Shown here piece after piece: positions 43,936 to 54,104 of a DNA stretch of 64,000 nucleotides. The stretch's first letter is position 1. Every line of letters starts with the position of its first letter. The DNA lies in the NCBI RefSeq assembly GCF_029203285.1, contig NZ_CP115669.1, positions 5,642,001-5,706,000 on the forward strand, in the 5' to 3' direction. The position numbers and the translations under genes are program-made. This stretch comes from Pseudomonas sp. PSE14 (GTDB lineage Bacteria; Pseudomonadota; Gammaproteobacteria; Pseudomonadales; Pseudomonadaceae). The notes below the pieces were generated by a model. The model saw only the letters and a list, made by a program, of their open reading frames with translations, had not been told where the DNA came from and did not search any database.

Positions 43936-45270
43936 TTACAGGTTGTAGCCGCGCTCGTTGTGCAGGGAGAGGTCCAGACCCATGGTTTCCTCTTCCTCGC
44001 TGACGCGCAGGCCCATGACCAGGTCCAGCACCTTGAGGATCACGAAGCTGACGATCGCGGTGTAGACGATGGTGAAGGCCACACCCTTGAACTGGATGAA
44101 CAGCTGGGCGCCGATGTCGGTCACGGTGCCGAAGCCGCCCAGGGCAGGCGCGGCGAACACACCGGTGAGCAGGGCGCCGACGATGCCGCCGACCGCATGC
44201 ACGCCGAAGGCGTCCAGGGAGTCGTCGTAGCCGATGGCACGCTTGAGGCTGGTGGCGGCGAAGAAGCAGATCACGCCGGCGGCCAGGCCGATCACGATGG
44301 CACCCATCGGGCCGCAGGTACCGGCGGCCGGGGTGACGGCGACCAGGCCGGCAACCACGCCCGAAGCGATGCCCAGGGCGCTCGGCTTACCGTGGGTGAT
44401 CCACTCGGCGAACATCCAGCCCAGGGCTGCGGCAGCGGTAGCGATCTGGGTGACCAGCATGGCCATGCCGGCGGTACCGTTGGCGGCAGCAGCGGAACCG
44501 GCGTTGAAGCCGAACCAGCCCACCCACAGCAGCGCCGCGCCGACCAGGGTGTAGCCCAGGTTGTGCGGTGCCATGGCGGCATTCGGGTAGCCCTTGCGCT
44601 TGCCCATCACCAGAGCGGCGACCAGGCCCGCGACACCGGCGTTGATGTGCACCACGGTGCCACCGGCGAAGTCCAGCACGCCCCAGTCCCACAGCAGACC
44701 GCCGTCACCGCTCCACACCATGTGGGCGATCGGCGCGTAGACCAGGGTGAACCACAGCGCGGTGAAGATCAGCAGGGCGGAGAACTTCATGCGCTCGGCG
44801 AAGGCACCGACGATCAGCGCCGGGGTGATGATCGCGAAGGTCATCTGGAACATCACGAACACGCTTTCGGGGAACAGCGCGGCGGCGGAAGTCAGACCGG
44901 TGTTGGTCAGGCCGCTGAGGAAGGCCTTGTCCAGACCACCGACGAAGGAGGCGAAGTTGACCACGCCCTTTTCCATGCCGACGGTGTCGAAGGCCAGGCT
45001 GTAGCCGTAGACGACCCAGAGGATGCTGATCAGCGCGGTGATCGCGAAGCACTGCATCATGATCGACAGGACGTTCTTGGCGCGCACCATGCCGCCGTAG
45101 AACAGGGCCAGACCGGGGATGGTCATCAGCAGCACCAGCGCGCTGGAAATCAGCATCCAGGCGGTGTCACCGCTGTTCAGGACCGGGGCCGCGGCTTCGT
45201 CAGCCAGGGCCAGTCCGGGCATTGCGAGGGGCAATAGGGCGCCTAGCCCTGCGTATTTGCGCAGAGTCAT
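43936..45270 (-). CDS. amtB: Ammonium transporter
   Basis: A 444-residue Amt/Rh channel with a cleavable-looking N-terminal signal ([14 protein letters not shown]) and 11 TM helices. [21 protein letters not shown] is the Amt signature with a pore histidine, and [19 protein letters not shown] carries the second. It moves ammonium in nitrogen limitation and is blocked by GlnK. It follows glnK after 41 bases, in the usual operon. Confidence 0.95.
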   Translation of the reverse strand: MTLRKYAGLGALLPLAMPGLALADEAAAPVLNSGDTAWMLISSALVLLMTIPGLALFYGGMVRAKNVLSIMMQCFAITALISILWVVYGYSLAFDTVGMEKGVVNFASFVGGLDKAFLSGLTNTGLTSAAALFPESVFVMFQMTFAIITPALIVGAFAERMKFSALLIFTALWFTLVYAPIAHMVWSGDGGLLWDWGVLDFAGGTVVHINAGVAGLVAALVMGKRKGYPNAAMAPHNLGYTLVGAALLWVGWFGFNAGSAAAANGTAGMAMLVTQIATAAAALGWMFAEWITHGKPSALGIASGVVAGLVAVTPAAGTCGPMGAIVIGLAAGVICFFAATSLKRAIGYDDSLDAFGVHAVGGIVGALLTGVFAAPALGGFGTVTDIGAQLFIQFKGVAFTIVYTAIVSFVILKVLDLVMGLRVSEEEETMGLDLSLHNERGYNL

Positions 45271-45311
45271 TGTTGTTTCTCCTGGGGCGTGGGGTTCGGT
45301 GTGGGCTTGGC

Positions 45312-46053
<742 letters not shown>

Positions 46054-46335
46054 ATGCTGCCGCCCAAAGCCTTCCTCGATGCCATCAGCCAACAAGCCGG
46101 ACGCCTGTTCGGTGGCGAATCGCCCCTGCCGAAGGCCGAGCTGGAAGCCCAGTTCAAGGTTCTGATGCAGAGCGCCTTCAGCAAGCTCGACCTGGTCAGC
46201 CGTGACGAGTTCGACAGCCAGATGGTGGTACTCGCCCGCACCCGCGCCCGCCTCGAAGCACTGGAAGCCAAGGTCGCGGAAATGGAAGCCAAGCTCTCGC
46301 CGCCCGCCGAGGCCCCGGCCGAACACGCCGAATAA
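46054..46335 (+). CDS. ubiK: Ubiquinone biosynthesis accessory factor UbiK (BMFP domain)
   Basis: A 93-residue coiled-coil protein. The N-terminal half is amphipathic (PPKAFLDAISQQAGRLF) and the C-terminal half is a clear heptad coil (LARTRARLEALEAKVAEMEAKL), the BMFP/YqiC layout. UbiK works with UbiJ to assist aerobic ubiquinone synthesis. It is followed by the ComM-like gene after 38 bases, as commonly seen. Confidence 0.9.
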   Translation: MLPPKAFLDAISQQAGRLFGGESPLPKAELEAQFKVLMQSAFSKLDLVSRDEFDSQMVVLARTRARLEALEAKVAEMEAKLSPPAEAPAEHAE

Positions 46336-46373
46336 GCCCACCGGCGGGGCGGCATGTGATCAAGGAGTGATCC

Positions 46374-47864
46374 ATGTCCCTCGCCATCGTCCACAGCCGC
46401 GCCCAGGTCGGCGTCGAAGCGCCCGGCGTTACCGTCGAGGCGCACCTGGCCAACGGCCTGCCGTCGCTGACCCTGGTCGGCCTGCCCGAAGGCGCGGTGA
46501 AAGAGAGCAAGGACCGCGTGCGCAGCGCCCTGCTCAACTCAGGTTTCGACTTCCCCGCCCGCCGTATCACCCTCAATCTTGCCCCGGCTGATCTGCCGAA
46601 AGATGGCGGGCGCTTCGACCTGGCCATCGCCCTGGGCATCCTCGCCGCCAGCGGACAGCTCGCCGATGCCGGTGGCCTGGATGACCTGGAATGCCTGGGC
46701 GAACTGGCGCTCTCCGGCACCCTGCGTCCGGTGCCGGGCGTGTTGCCCGCCGCCCTGGCCGCCCGCGCCGCCGGGCGGGCGCTGGTGGTGCCGAAGGAGA
46801 ATGCCGAGGAAGCCAGCCTCGCCAGTGGGCTGACGGTCTATGCGGTCGGCCATCTGCTGGAGCTGGCCGCGCACTTCAGCGGCCAGGAACGCCTGCGGCC
46901 CTACGAGGCGAACGGCCTGCTGCGCAGCACGCCGCCCTACCCCGACCTGGCCGACGTACAGGGCCAGACAGCCGCCAAGCGCGCCCTGCTGGTGGCTGCA
47001 GCCGGCGCGCACAACCTGTTGCTCAGCGGCCCGCCCGGCACCGGCAAGACACTGCTGGCCAGCCGCCTGCCCGGCCTGATGCCGCCGCTGGATGAAGACG
47101 AGGCCTTGCAGGTGGCGGCGATCCATTCCGTGGCCGGTCGCGGGCCGCTGACCCACTGGCCGCAGCGGCCCTTCCGCCAACCGCACCATACGGCGTCAGC
47201 GCCAGCGCTGGTCGGTGGCGGCAGCCGCCCGCAGCCGGGTGAAATCACTCTGGCTCACGAAGGCGTGCTGTTCCTCGATGAGCTTCCGGAGTTCGACAGG
47301 AAGGTGCTTGAGGTGCTTCGAGAGCCCCTGGAAGGCGGCGAAATCGTCATCGCCCGCGCCAGCGGCCGGGTGCGCTTCCCGGCGCGTTTCCAACTGGTGG
47401 CGGCGATGAACCCCTGCCCCTGTGGATATCTCGGCGACCCCAGCGGCCGCTGCCGCTGCACGCCGGAGCAGGTCCAGCGCTACCGCGCCAAGCTGTCCGG
47501 GCCGCTATTGGACCGTATCGACCTGCACCTGACGGTCAGCCGCGAAAGCACCAGCCTGGCGCCCAGCGGCCCCAGCACCAGCAGCGCCGAACTGGCCGTG
47601 CAGGTCGCCGCCGCACGCCAGCGCCAGTTGGACCGGCAAGGTTGCGCGAACGCCTTCCTCGACCTGAAGAAGATGCACCAATTCTGTGCGCTGGGCGCTG
47701 AGGACCAAGCCTGGCTGGAGAAGGCCGGCGAGCGCCTGAACCTGTCGTTGCGCGCCCTGCACCGGATTCTCAAGGTGGCCCGCACCCTCGCCGACCTGCA
47801 GCAGGCGCAAGCCATCGGCCGGACGCATCTGGCCGAAGCACTGCAGTACCGCGCCGGTCATTAG
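46374..47864 (+). CDS. comM: YifB/ComM-type AAA+ ATPase
   Basis: A 496-residue protein. The N-terminal Lon-protease-like domain (VEAHLANGLPSLTLVGLPEGAVKESKDRV), the central AAA+ core with Walker A GPPGTGKT and Walker B VLFLDELPEF, and a C-terminal domain (LSLRALHRILKVARTLADL) are present. ComM is a hexameric branch-migration helicase that helps integrate transforming DNA. A zinc-like cysteine set, MNPCPCGYLGDPSGRCRC, is intact. It overlaps the convergent DUF1127 stop. Confidence 0.93.
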   Translation: MSLAIVHSRAQVGVEAPGVTVEAHLANGLPSLTLVGLPEGAVKESKDRVRSALLNSGFDFPARRITLNLAPADLPKDGGRFDLAIALGILAASGQLADAGGLDDLECLGELALSGTLRPVPGVLPAALAARAAGRALVVPKENAEEASLASGLTVYAVGHLLELAAHFSGQERLRPYEANGLLRSTPPYPDLADVQGQTAAKRALLVAAAGAHNLLLSGPPGTGKTLLASRLPGLMPPLDEDEALQVAAIHSVAGRGPLTHWPQRPFRQPHHTASAPALVGGGSRPQPGEITLAHEGVLFLDELPEFDRKVLEVLREPLEGGEIVIARASGRVRFPARFQLVAAMNPCPCGYLGDPSGRCRCTPEQVQRYRAKLSGPLLDRIDLHLTVSRESTSLAPSGPSTSSAELAVQVAAARQRQLDRQGCANAFLDLKKMHQFCALGAEDQAWLEKAGERLNLSLRALHRILKVARTLADLQQAQAIGRTHLAEALQYRAGH

Positions 47865-48091
47865 CAGCGCCAGAACGGGCGCATCGCCTCCAGCCGCGCC
47901 TGTTCGCGGCTGATGCCGATATCGCGCAGTTGCTCGTCGCTGAGTTCCAGTAGCTGCTTGCGGGTGCGCAGCCGGCGCCAGAACTGCTGCCAGCGGTTTT
48001 CCCGGGGGCCACCCGGTATCACGCGGGCCTCGGGAAGGCCCAGCAGTTCCTGTTGATACAGGGTCAGGCGTACATCGCTCATGCCGGTCAT
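47861..48091 (-). CDS. DUF1127 (YjiS-like) small protein
   Basis: A 76-residue protein whose C-terminal half (RWQQFWRRLRTRKQLLELSDE, then RDIGISREQARLEA) is the DUF1127 motif; this arginine-rich helix can bind RNA or proteins in other genera. GGAGG lies nine bases before the ATG. It is divergent from a MocR regulator, which may control it. No function can be stated. Confidence 0.85.
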   Translation of the reverse strand: MTGMSDVRLTLYQQELLGLPEARVIPGGPRENRWQQFWRRLRTRKQLLELSDEQLRDIGISREQARLEAMRPFWRC

Positions 48092-48277
48092 GTCGTCGTT
48101 CCTCCACGTTCGGGTTCACCGGATGTGGGATTAGCCTGACGAATTGGCAAAAAGCATTACAGATTCAACAATTCTGAATTTTCTCCATACAGAAAGGCGC
48201 TAAAAGCCTCTGAATGGCGTATTTTTGTTCGATCTGTACTGCTTTCAGCCAGCCACGACCGGCTTGGGAGATCTGTC

Positions 48278-49726
48278 ATGAAGCGCTATGCACAGCTCGC
48301 CGCCACCCTCGGCGAACGCATCGAGCAGGGGCTGTACCGCCCCGGCGACCGCCTGCCCTCGGTGCGCGCGCTGAGCGAAGAACACGGCGTCAGCATCAGC
48401 ACGGTGCAGCAGGCCTACCGCGTGCTGGAGGACTCCGGGCTGGTGGAGCCACGGCCGAAATCCGGCTACTTCGTGCCCGAACGCCGCCACCTGCCGCCGC
48501 TGCCGGCGATGACCCGGCCGGCGCAACGGCCGGTGGACGTGTCGCAATGGGACCAGGTGCTGGAACAGGTGCGCTACGCACCCGGCAGCGACTTCGTCCA
48601 ACTCGGGCGCGGCACGCCGGATGTCACCAGCCCCTCGCTCAAGCCGCTGCAGCGCGCCATGGTGCATGCCGCTCGACGCACCGACGTACACAGCCTTGGC
48701 TACGAAGGCATCCAGGGGTCGCTGGCGCTGCGCGAGCAGATCGCCCGGCTGATGCTCGACTCCGGCTGCCAGGTGCCGCCCAGTGAGATCGTCATCACCA
48801 CCGGGTGCCAGGAGGCGCTGGCGATCACCCTGCGCGCCATCTGCCAGCCGGGGGACATTGTCGCCATCGACTCGCCGAGCTTCCACGGCGCCATGCAGGC
48901 ACTGAAGGCCTATGGGCTCAAGGCACTGGAAATCCCCACCGACCCGATCAATGGCGTCAGCCTGGAGGCACTGGAGCTGGCCATGGAGCAGTGGCCGGTG
49001 AAGTTGATCCTGCTCACCCCCAACTGCAACAACCCGTTGGGCTACATCATGCCCGACGCGCGCAAGCGCGCCTTGCTGTGCCTGGCGGCGCGCTATGACG
49101 TGCCGATCCTGGAAGACGATGTCTATGGCGAGCTGGCCTATGCCTTCCCGCGGCCGCGCAGCATCAAATCCTTCGACGCCGACGACCGCGTGCTGCTGGC
49201 CAGCTCCTTCTCCAAGACCGTGGCGCCGGGCCTGCGCACCGGCTGGGTGGTGCCGGGGCGTTACCTGGACCGCATCCTGCACTTCAAGTACATCGCCAGC
49301 GGCACCTGCGCGCCGCAGCCGCAGATGGCCCTGGCCGAGTTCGTCGGCGGCGGCCACTACGAGCCGCACATCCGCCGCATGCGCGCGCAGTATCAGCGCC
49401 ACCGCGACCTGATGACCGAATGGATCGGCCGCTACTTCCCTGAAGGCACCCTGGCCAGCCGGCCGCGTGGCGGCTTCATGCTCTGGGTGGAGATGGACGA
49501 GCAGTTCGACAGCGTGCGGCTCAACCACGAGCTGCGCCGCGACAACGTGCAGGTGGCGGCGGGCAACATCTTTTCCGCCTCGGGCAAGTACCGCAATTGC
49601 ATCCGGATGAACTACTCCAGCCGCGACCTGGCGCGGATCGAGGACGCCGTGCGCAAGGTCGGCGCCTGCGCCACGCGGCTGACCGCCGAGCGCCGCGCGC
49701 AGGACGAGGAACTGCTGCCGGCCTGA
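48278..49726 (+). CDS. MocR-type regulator (GntR winged helix fused to aminotransferase)
   Basis: A 482-residue regulator. The N-terminal GntR winged helix (about 5-75) shows GLYRPGDRLPSVRALSEEHG and VSISTVQQAYRVLEDSGLVE. The C-terminal type I aminotransferase fold has the PLP lysine in SSFSKTVAPGLRTGWV, NCNNPLGYIM, and Asp/Tyr in LEDDVYGEL. MocR proteins usually sense an amine or amino acid through PLP. Its target is unknown. The upstream 186 bases are AT-rich, with the divergent DUF1127 promoter. Confidence 0.93.
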   Translation: MKRYAQLAATLGERIEQGLYRPGDRLPSVRALSEEHGVSISTVQQAYRVLEDSGLVEPRPKSGYFVPERRHLPPLPAMTRPAQRPVDVSQWDQVLEQVRYAPGSDFVQLGRGTPDVTSPSLKPLQRAMVHAARRTDVHSLGYEGIQGSLALREQIARLMLDSGCQVPPSEIVITTGCQEALAITLRAICQPGDIVAIDSPSFHGAMQALKAYGLKALEIPTDPINGVSLEALELAMEQWPVKLILLTPNCNNPLGYIMPDARKRALLCLAARYDVPILEDDVYGELAYAFPRPRSIKSFDADDRVLLASSFSKTVAPGLRTGWVVPGRYLDRILHFKYIASGTCAPQPQMALAEFVGGGHYEPHIRRMRAQYQRHRDLMTEWIGRYFPEGTLASRPRGGFMLWVEMDEQFDSVRLNHELRRDNVQVAAGNIFSASGKYRNCIRMNYSSRDLARIEDAVRKVGACATRLTAERRAQDEELLPA

Positions 49727-49823
49727 CGGGAAACATTTATCCACAGCCTGGCGCTGCCGTGCGGCGCCGGGCTGCTGTACCTTCCGCCTTTCCGCAAGGC
49801 ACTCTCGATTCAAGGCGCTCGCG

Positions 49824-50633
49824 TTGACCAGTCTCACCCTCGGCTCCCTGGCCATTCCCCTGCCCCACGTGCTGCTCTACCTCGGCTTCTTCGCCGCGCT
49901 CTTCGCCGGCTGGCTGGCCGGGCGCAAACGCGGCGCCAACCCCGAGGGCGCGCTGTTCAGCATGCTCGTCGGGGGCCTGCTGGTGGCGCGGCTGGCCTTC
50001 GTCGCGCGCTACGCCGAGCAGTATGCCGCCACGCCACTGGGCATCGTGGATATCCGCGACGGCGGCTTCCTCGCCCTGCCGGGCATCCTCGCGGCGGTGG
50101 TGGTCGGTGGCCTGCTGGCCTGGCGCAAGGCCGCACTGCGCCGGCCGCTGGCGGTGGCCGCGCTGGTGGGGGCCTGCGTCTGGGGTGGAGGCAATGCCGT
50201 GGTTTCGGCGCTGGACCGCAGCCAGCAGATTCCCGCGCTGACGGTGCTGGACCTGCGTGGCCAGCCGGTCGACCTGCGCGCCCTGGATGGCCGGCCGCTG
50301 GTGGTCAATCTCTGGGCCAGCTGGTGTCCGCCCTGCCGACGCGAAATGCCGGTGCTGGAAGCCGCGCAGCAACAACGCAGCGACGTGCGCTTCCTGCTGG
50401 TCAACCAGGGCGAGTCCGCCGAAGCCGTGCAGCGCTTCCTCCGCGCCCAGGGCCTGAGCGATGCGGCAGTGCTGCTCGACAGCGGCAACCGCCTGGGCCA
50501 GGCCACCGGCGCCTATGGCATGCCCACCACGCTGTTCTACGACGCCCAGGGGCGCCTGAGGCACAGCCAGATGGGCGAACTCTCCGCCGCCAGCCTGGAA
50601 TATGGGCTGGGCCGGCTCAAGGGCACCGACTGA
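49824..50633 (+). CDS. TlpA-like thioredoxin with a membrane N-terminal domain resembling Lgt
   Basis: A 269-residue protein. Residues 1-130 hold about four TM helices (PLPHVLLYLGFFAALFAGWLAG onward) with similarity in style to the prolipoprotein diacylglyceryl transferase (Lgt) N-terminus. Residues 135-269 form a periplasmic TlpA/ResA-like domain with WASWCPPCRREMP (active-site CPPC) and the cis-Pro in YGMPTTLFYD. It probably reduces or oxidises periplasmic thiols. The start is TTG with AAGG about 8 bases upstream; no better start is visible. Confidence 0.88.
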   Translation: MTSLTLGSLAIPLPHVLLYLGFFAALFAGWLAGRKRGANPEGALFSMLVGGLLVARLAFVARYAEQYAATPLGIVDIRDGGFLALPGILAAVVVGGLLAWRKAALRRPLAVAALVGACVWGGGNAVVSALDRSQQIPALTVLDLRGQPVDLRALDGRPLVVNLWASWCPPCRREMPVLEAAQQQRSDVRFLLVNQGESAEAVQRFLRAQGLSDAAVLLDSGNRLGQATGAYGMPTTLFYDAQGRLRHSQMGELSAASLEYGLGRLKGTD

Positions 50634-50870
50634 CGTCACCTCCCGGCACAGCCGTTCGACAGGCTGCTTCTACCGAGGTCTTGAGCAAGGGAAAGTCACG
50701 GCTGGCACTCAACCTGAACACAACCTCGAAAATGTTCGAGATCAGCCTTGAAATACCAAAAAGCTATCGACTAACAGCATTCAGATCAAATAAAGCTATC
50801 AACTTGTGCTAGAATGTTGCGTCTTCCGCCCTCAGGGTGGCAATCCGATAACAAGGAGAGCTAGCTCAAG

Positions 50871-52844
50871 ATGGAGACACCTTCCCGCCCCCGGAGCACC
50901 TTGAACCCTCCGGTTTTCTATACCTCCGCCGTACTCATCCTCGCCCTCGTCGCCTTCGCGACGCTGCTGCCGGAGCAAGCCCAGTCGCTGTTCGGCCTGA
51001 TGCAGAAATGGATCATCAGCAACGCCAGCTGGTTCTATGTCCTCGCCGTGGCGCTGGTGCTGATCAGCGTGGTCTTCCTCGCCGTCAGCCGTTACGGCGA
51101 CATCCGGCTCGGCCCCGACCACAGCCGCCCCGACTACCGCAACACCACCTGGTTCGCCATGCTGTTTTCCGCCGGCATGGGCATCGGCCTGATGTTCTTC
51201 GGTGTCGCCGAACCCGTCATGCACTTCATCGCGCCCCCTGTCGGCGAGCCGCACACCGTGGAAGCGGCACGCGAAGCGATGAAGCTGACCTTCTTCCACT
51301 GGGGCCTGCACGCCTGGGCGATCTACGCCATCGTCGCGCTGATCCTGGCCTTCTTCAGCTTCCGCCACGGCTTGCCGCTGACCCTGCGCTCGGCGCTCTA
51401 CCCGCTGATCGGCGAACGTATCTACGGCCCCATCGGCCACGCAGTGGATATCTTCGCGATCATCGGCACGGTATTCGGCGTGGCGACCTCGCTGGGCTAC
51501 GGCGTGCTGCAGATCAACAGCGGCCTGCACTTCCTGTTCGGCTGGCCGGTGAACCAGACGGTGCAGGTGATCCTGATCGCCGTGACCTGCGGCCTGGCCA
51601 CCCTCTCGGTCGCCAGCGGCCTCGACCGCGGCATCCGGATCCTCTCCGAGTTGAACCTGGGGCTGGCGGTCATCCTGCTGCTCTTCGTGCTGGTCCTCGG
51701 CCCCACCGTGTTCCTGCTGCAGACCTACGTGCAGAACACCGGGGCCTACCTCTCGGAAATCGTCAACAAGACCTTCAACCTGTACGCCTACCAGCCCACC
51801 GACTGGATCGGCGGCTGGACCCTGCTCTACTGGGGCTGGTGGTTGTCGTGGTCGCCCTTCGTCGGGCTGTTCATCGCACGCATCTCGCGCGGGCGGACCA
51901 TTCGCGAGTTCGTCTGCGGCGTGCTCTTCGTCCCTGCCGGCTTCACCCTGCTGTGGATGACCGTGTTCGGCGACAGCGCGATCCACATGATCCTCCAGGA
52001 CGGCTTCACCCAACTGGCGGACGTGGTGAACCAGGACAGCTCGGTGGCGCTGTTCGCCTTCCTCGAACACTTCCCGCTGGGTAGCCTGATCTCGCTGGTA
52101 GCGGTGGCGATGGTGGTGGTGTTCTTCGTCACCTCGGCCGACTCCGGCGCACTGGTGGTCGACATGCTCGCCTCCTCCGGCCACGACCACTCGCCGCTGT
52201 GGCAGCGCATCTTCTGGTCGGTGCTGATGGGCGTGGTGGCCATCGCCCTGCTGCTGACCGACGGGCTGAAAGCGTTGCAGACGGCGACCATCGCCAGTGC
52301 GCTGCCCTTCGCGATCATCCTGCTCGCCTCGATCTGGGGGCTGTTCAAGGCCCTGCACCTGGACGCCACCAAGCGCGGCATCCGCCACCAGGCGCTGAGC
52401 TTCTCCCCCGCCCGCAGCCGCAGCAGCGAGGGCTGGCAGCGCCGCCTGCGCAACATCGCCATGTTCCCGCGGCGCAGCCATGTCAACCGCTTCATCGATG
52501 AGGTGGCGCACCCGGCCTGCGAAGATGTCGCGGCCGAACTGCGCAAGCAGGGCTACGATGCCACCGTGACGACGGGCGACGACCGCCGGGTGCGGCTGGA
52601 GGTCGGGCATGGCACCGAGGTCGACTTCATCTACGAAGTCCGCCCGCGCGCCTTCACCACTCCCAGTTTCGTCATGCGCGATACCGAGGACACCAGCGAG
52701 TCGCGCAAGTACTTCCGCGCCGAGGTGCACCTCAAGGAGGGCGGCCAGGACTACGACATCATGGGCTGGGGCCGCGACGGGGTGATCAGCGACATCCTCG
52801 ACCAGTACGAACGCCACCTGCACTTCCTGCACGTGGTGCGCTGA
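50871..52844 (+). CDS. betT: BCCT-family choline/betaine transporter (BetT-like)
   Basis: A 657-residue transporter with 12 TM helices. The BCCT signature region GWTLLYWGWWLSWSPFVGLF (aromatic cage for the quaternary amine) is intact. The long cytoplasmic C-terminus (about 510-657) is the osmosensory type of BetT. The pchP gene downstream, converging on it, releases choline from phosphorylcholine, so choline is the likely substrate. An extended -10 TGCTAGAAT lies about 50 bases upstream. Several betT paralogues exist in Pseudomonas; I cannot number this one. Confidence 0.9.
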   Translation: METPSRPRSTLNPPVFYTSAVLILALVAFATLLPEQAQSLFGLMQKWIISNASWFYVLAVALVLISVVFLAVSRYGDIRLGPDHSRPDYRNTTWFAMLFSAGMGIGLMFFGVAEPVMHFIAPPVGEPHTVEAAREAMKLTFFHWGLHAWAIYAIVALILAFFSFRHGLPLTLRSALYPLIGERIYGPIGHAVDIFAIIGTVFGVATSLGYGVLQINSGLHFLFGWPVNQTVQVILIAVTCGLATLSVASGLDRGIRILSELNLGLAVILLLFVLVLGPTVFLLQTYVQNTGAYLSEIVNKTFNLYAYQPTDWIGGWTLLYWGWWLSWSPFVGLFIARISRGRTIREFVCGVLFVPAGFTLLWMTVFGDSAIHMILQDGFTQLADVVNQDSSVALFAFLEHFPLGSLISLVAVAMVVVFFVTSADSGALVVDMLASSGHDHSPLWQRIFWSVLMGVVAIALLLTDGLKALQTATIASALPFAIILLASIWGLFKALHLDATKRGIRHQALSFSPARSRSSEGWQRRLRNIAMFPRRSHVNRFIDEVAHPACEDVAAELRKQGYDATVTTGDDRRVRLEVGHGTEVDFIYEVRPRAFTTPSFVMRDTEDTSESRKYFRAEVHLKEGGQDYDIMGWGRDGVISDILDQYERHLHFLHVVR

Positions 52845-52848
52845 ATGA

Positions 52849-52874
52849 AAGAGGCCGGCAAATGCCGGCCTCTT
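52849..52874. terminator. Bidirectional terminator betT / pchP
   Basis: A near-continuous palindrome AAGAGGCCGGCA-AA-TGCCGGCCTCTT between convergent genes. T-runs are short (TTCGTTTC), so it may be a modest terminator. Confidence 0.8.
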
Positions 52875-52884
52875 CGTTTCGGGC

Positions 52885-53943
52885 TTACTGGATCTCTTCG
52901 GGCTTCACGATCACCCAGTTCTTGTCGGCGGTGACCGTCTGGCCCAGCTTGGCCTGGGCCTCGGCGTTCTTCTTGATCATGCCGTTGAGCTGGTCCATGT
53001 ACTTGGGCTTGCGGTTGACCCACAGGTGGATGCCGTTGTCGGCGGTGCCGTTGAACAGCATGTAGCCATCGCTGCTGGGGGTGTCGCCGCCGACCAGGAT
53101 CGGGCGCTTCCACTGGTCGATGTAGGTAAGGATCGCGGCCTGCTTGCCAGCCATCCAGGTCGCCGGGGTCCACAGGTAGGGGGTGACTTCCAGGTCCAGG
53201 TTGGCCTTGGGATCGTACTTGCCGGCGGTGATCTGCTTGCGCGCAGTGGTCAGCTCGCCGCTCTTGCGGTCCTTGAGCAAGGTGGTGACGCCGATGACGT
53301 TCTCCGGCTTCACGTTGTAGCCGTACTTCGGATCGGAGGCGACCATCCGCACCAGCTCTTCGTGGGCGGCGGTCATCACGTAGACCTCGATGCCGTTCTC
53401 CATCAGCTTGTTGTACAGCTCGGTCTGGCCGGTGAAGACCTTGGGCGGGTTGATCTCGATGGGCTTGACCGCATCGCCTTCGTAGTAGGTGCTGGGGATC
53501 GGCTTGCCGTACGCCATCAGCTCGTCGACGTAGCCCTTGAGCTCCTTGAGGGTGAAGCCGGAGAACACCTGGGCGACCCAGGGGTAGCAGACCATGTCGT
53601 CGATTTCGCAGAGCCGGTAGTAGTAGCTGTTGAGGCTCTCCTTGTGGCCGTTCACGTCCTTGAACGGAATCAGCTTGAGCGAGGGATCGAGCTTCTCGCG
53701 GGTCAGCACGCCCTTCATTTCCAGGAAGGGCAGCAGCGATTCTTCCAGGTCGTAGCGGTAGCTGGTGTTGTCCATGTCGAAGACCGCGAAGGCGCCCTTG
53801 TTGGCGTTGGCGGCGATCAGGGCGTCGAGCTGTTTCGCGGCCGGCGCCGGCCAGTGCTTGAGCTCCGTGGCGGCGTTAGCGGTGGCGGCAACGGCGGTGC
53901 TGGCGAGAAGCAGGCTGGCGAGCAGAGTACGCATGGGCTTCAT
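52885..53943 (-). CDS. pchP: Phosphorylcholine phosphatase
   Basis: A 352-residue periplasmic HAD-type enzyme that frees choline from phosphorylcholine, e.g. after host phospholipid breakdown. The signal peptide is about residues 1-24. The catalytic FDMDNT (Asp56/Asp58) is followed by motif II in VYVMTAAHEE and motif IV GGDTPSSDGYM. Length and motifs match P. aeruginosa PchP. It is convergent with the betT-like gene, so both serve choline use. Confidence 0.94.
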   Translation of the reverse strand: MKPMRTLLASLLLASTAVAATANAATELKHWPAPAAKQLDALIAANANKGAFAVFDMDNTSYRYDLEESLLPFLEMKGVLTREKLDPSLKLIPFKDVNGHKESLNSYYYRLCEIDDMVCYPWVAQVFSGFTLKELKGYVDELMAYGKPIPSTYYEGDAVKPIEINPPKVFTGQTELYNKLMENGIEVYVMTAAHEELVRMVASDPKYGYNVKPENVIGVTTLLKDRKSGELTTARKQITAGKYDPKANLDLEVTPYLWTPATWMAGKQAAILTYIDQWKRPILVGGDTPSSDGYMLFNGTADNGIHLWVNRKPKYMDQLNGMIKKNAEAQAKLGQTVTADKNWVIVKPEEIQ

Positions 53944-54104
53944 GGGGTTCCCCCGAGGTGGTCTTTTGGGTTGGAAAGAGCCCGTTGCGGGCTCCTCCCT
54001 GGACTAGTCCACCCATGACGCTAGCAAAGCTCTGTTTCAACTCGACTACTGAAGCCGACCTGGAACATCGTGTCCGCGCCAGGACTTGTCTGGCCGCGGC
54101 AGCG

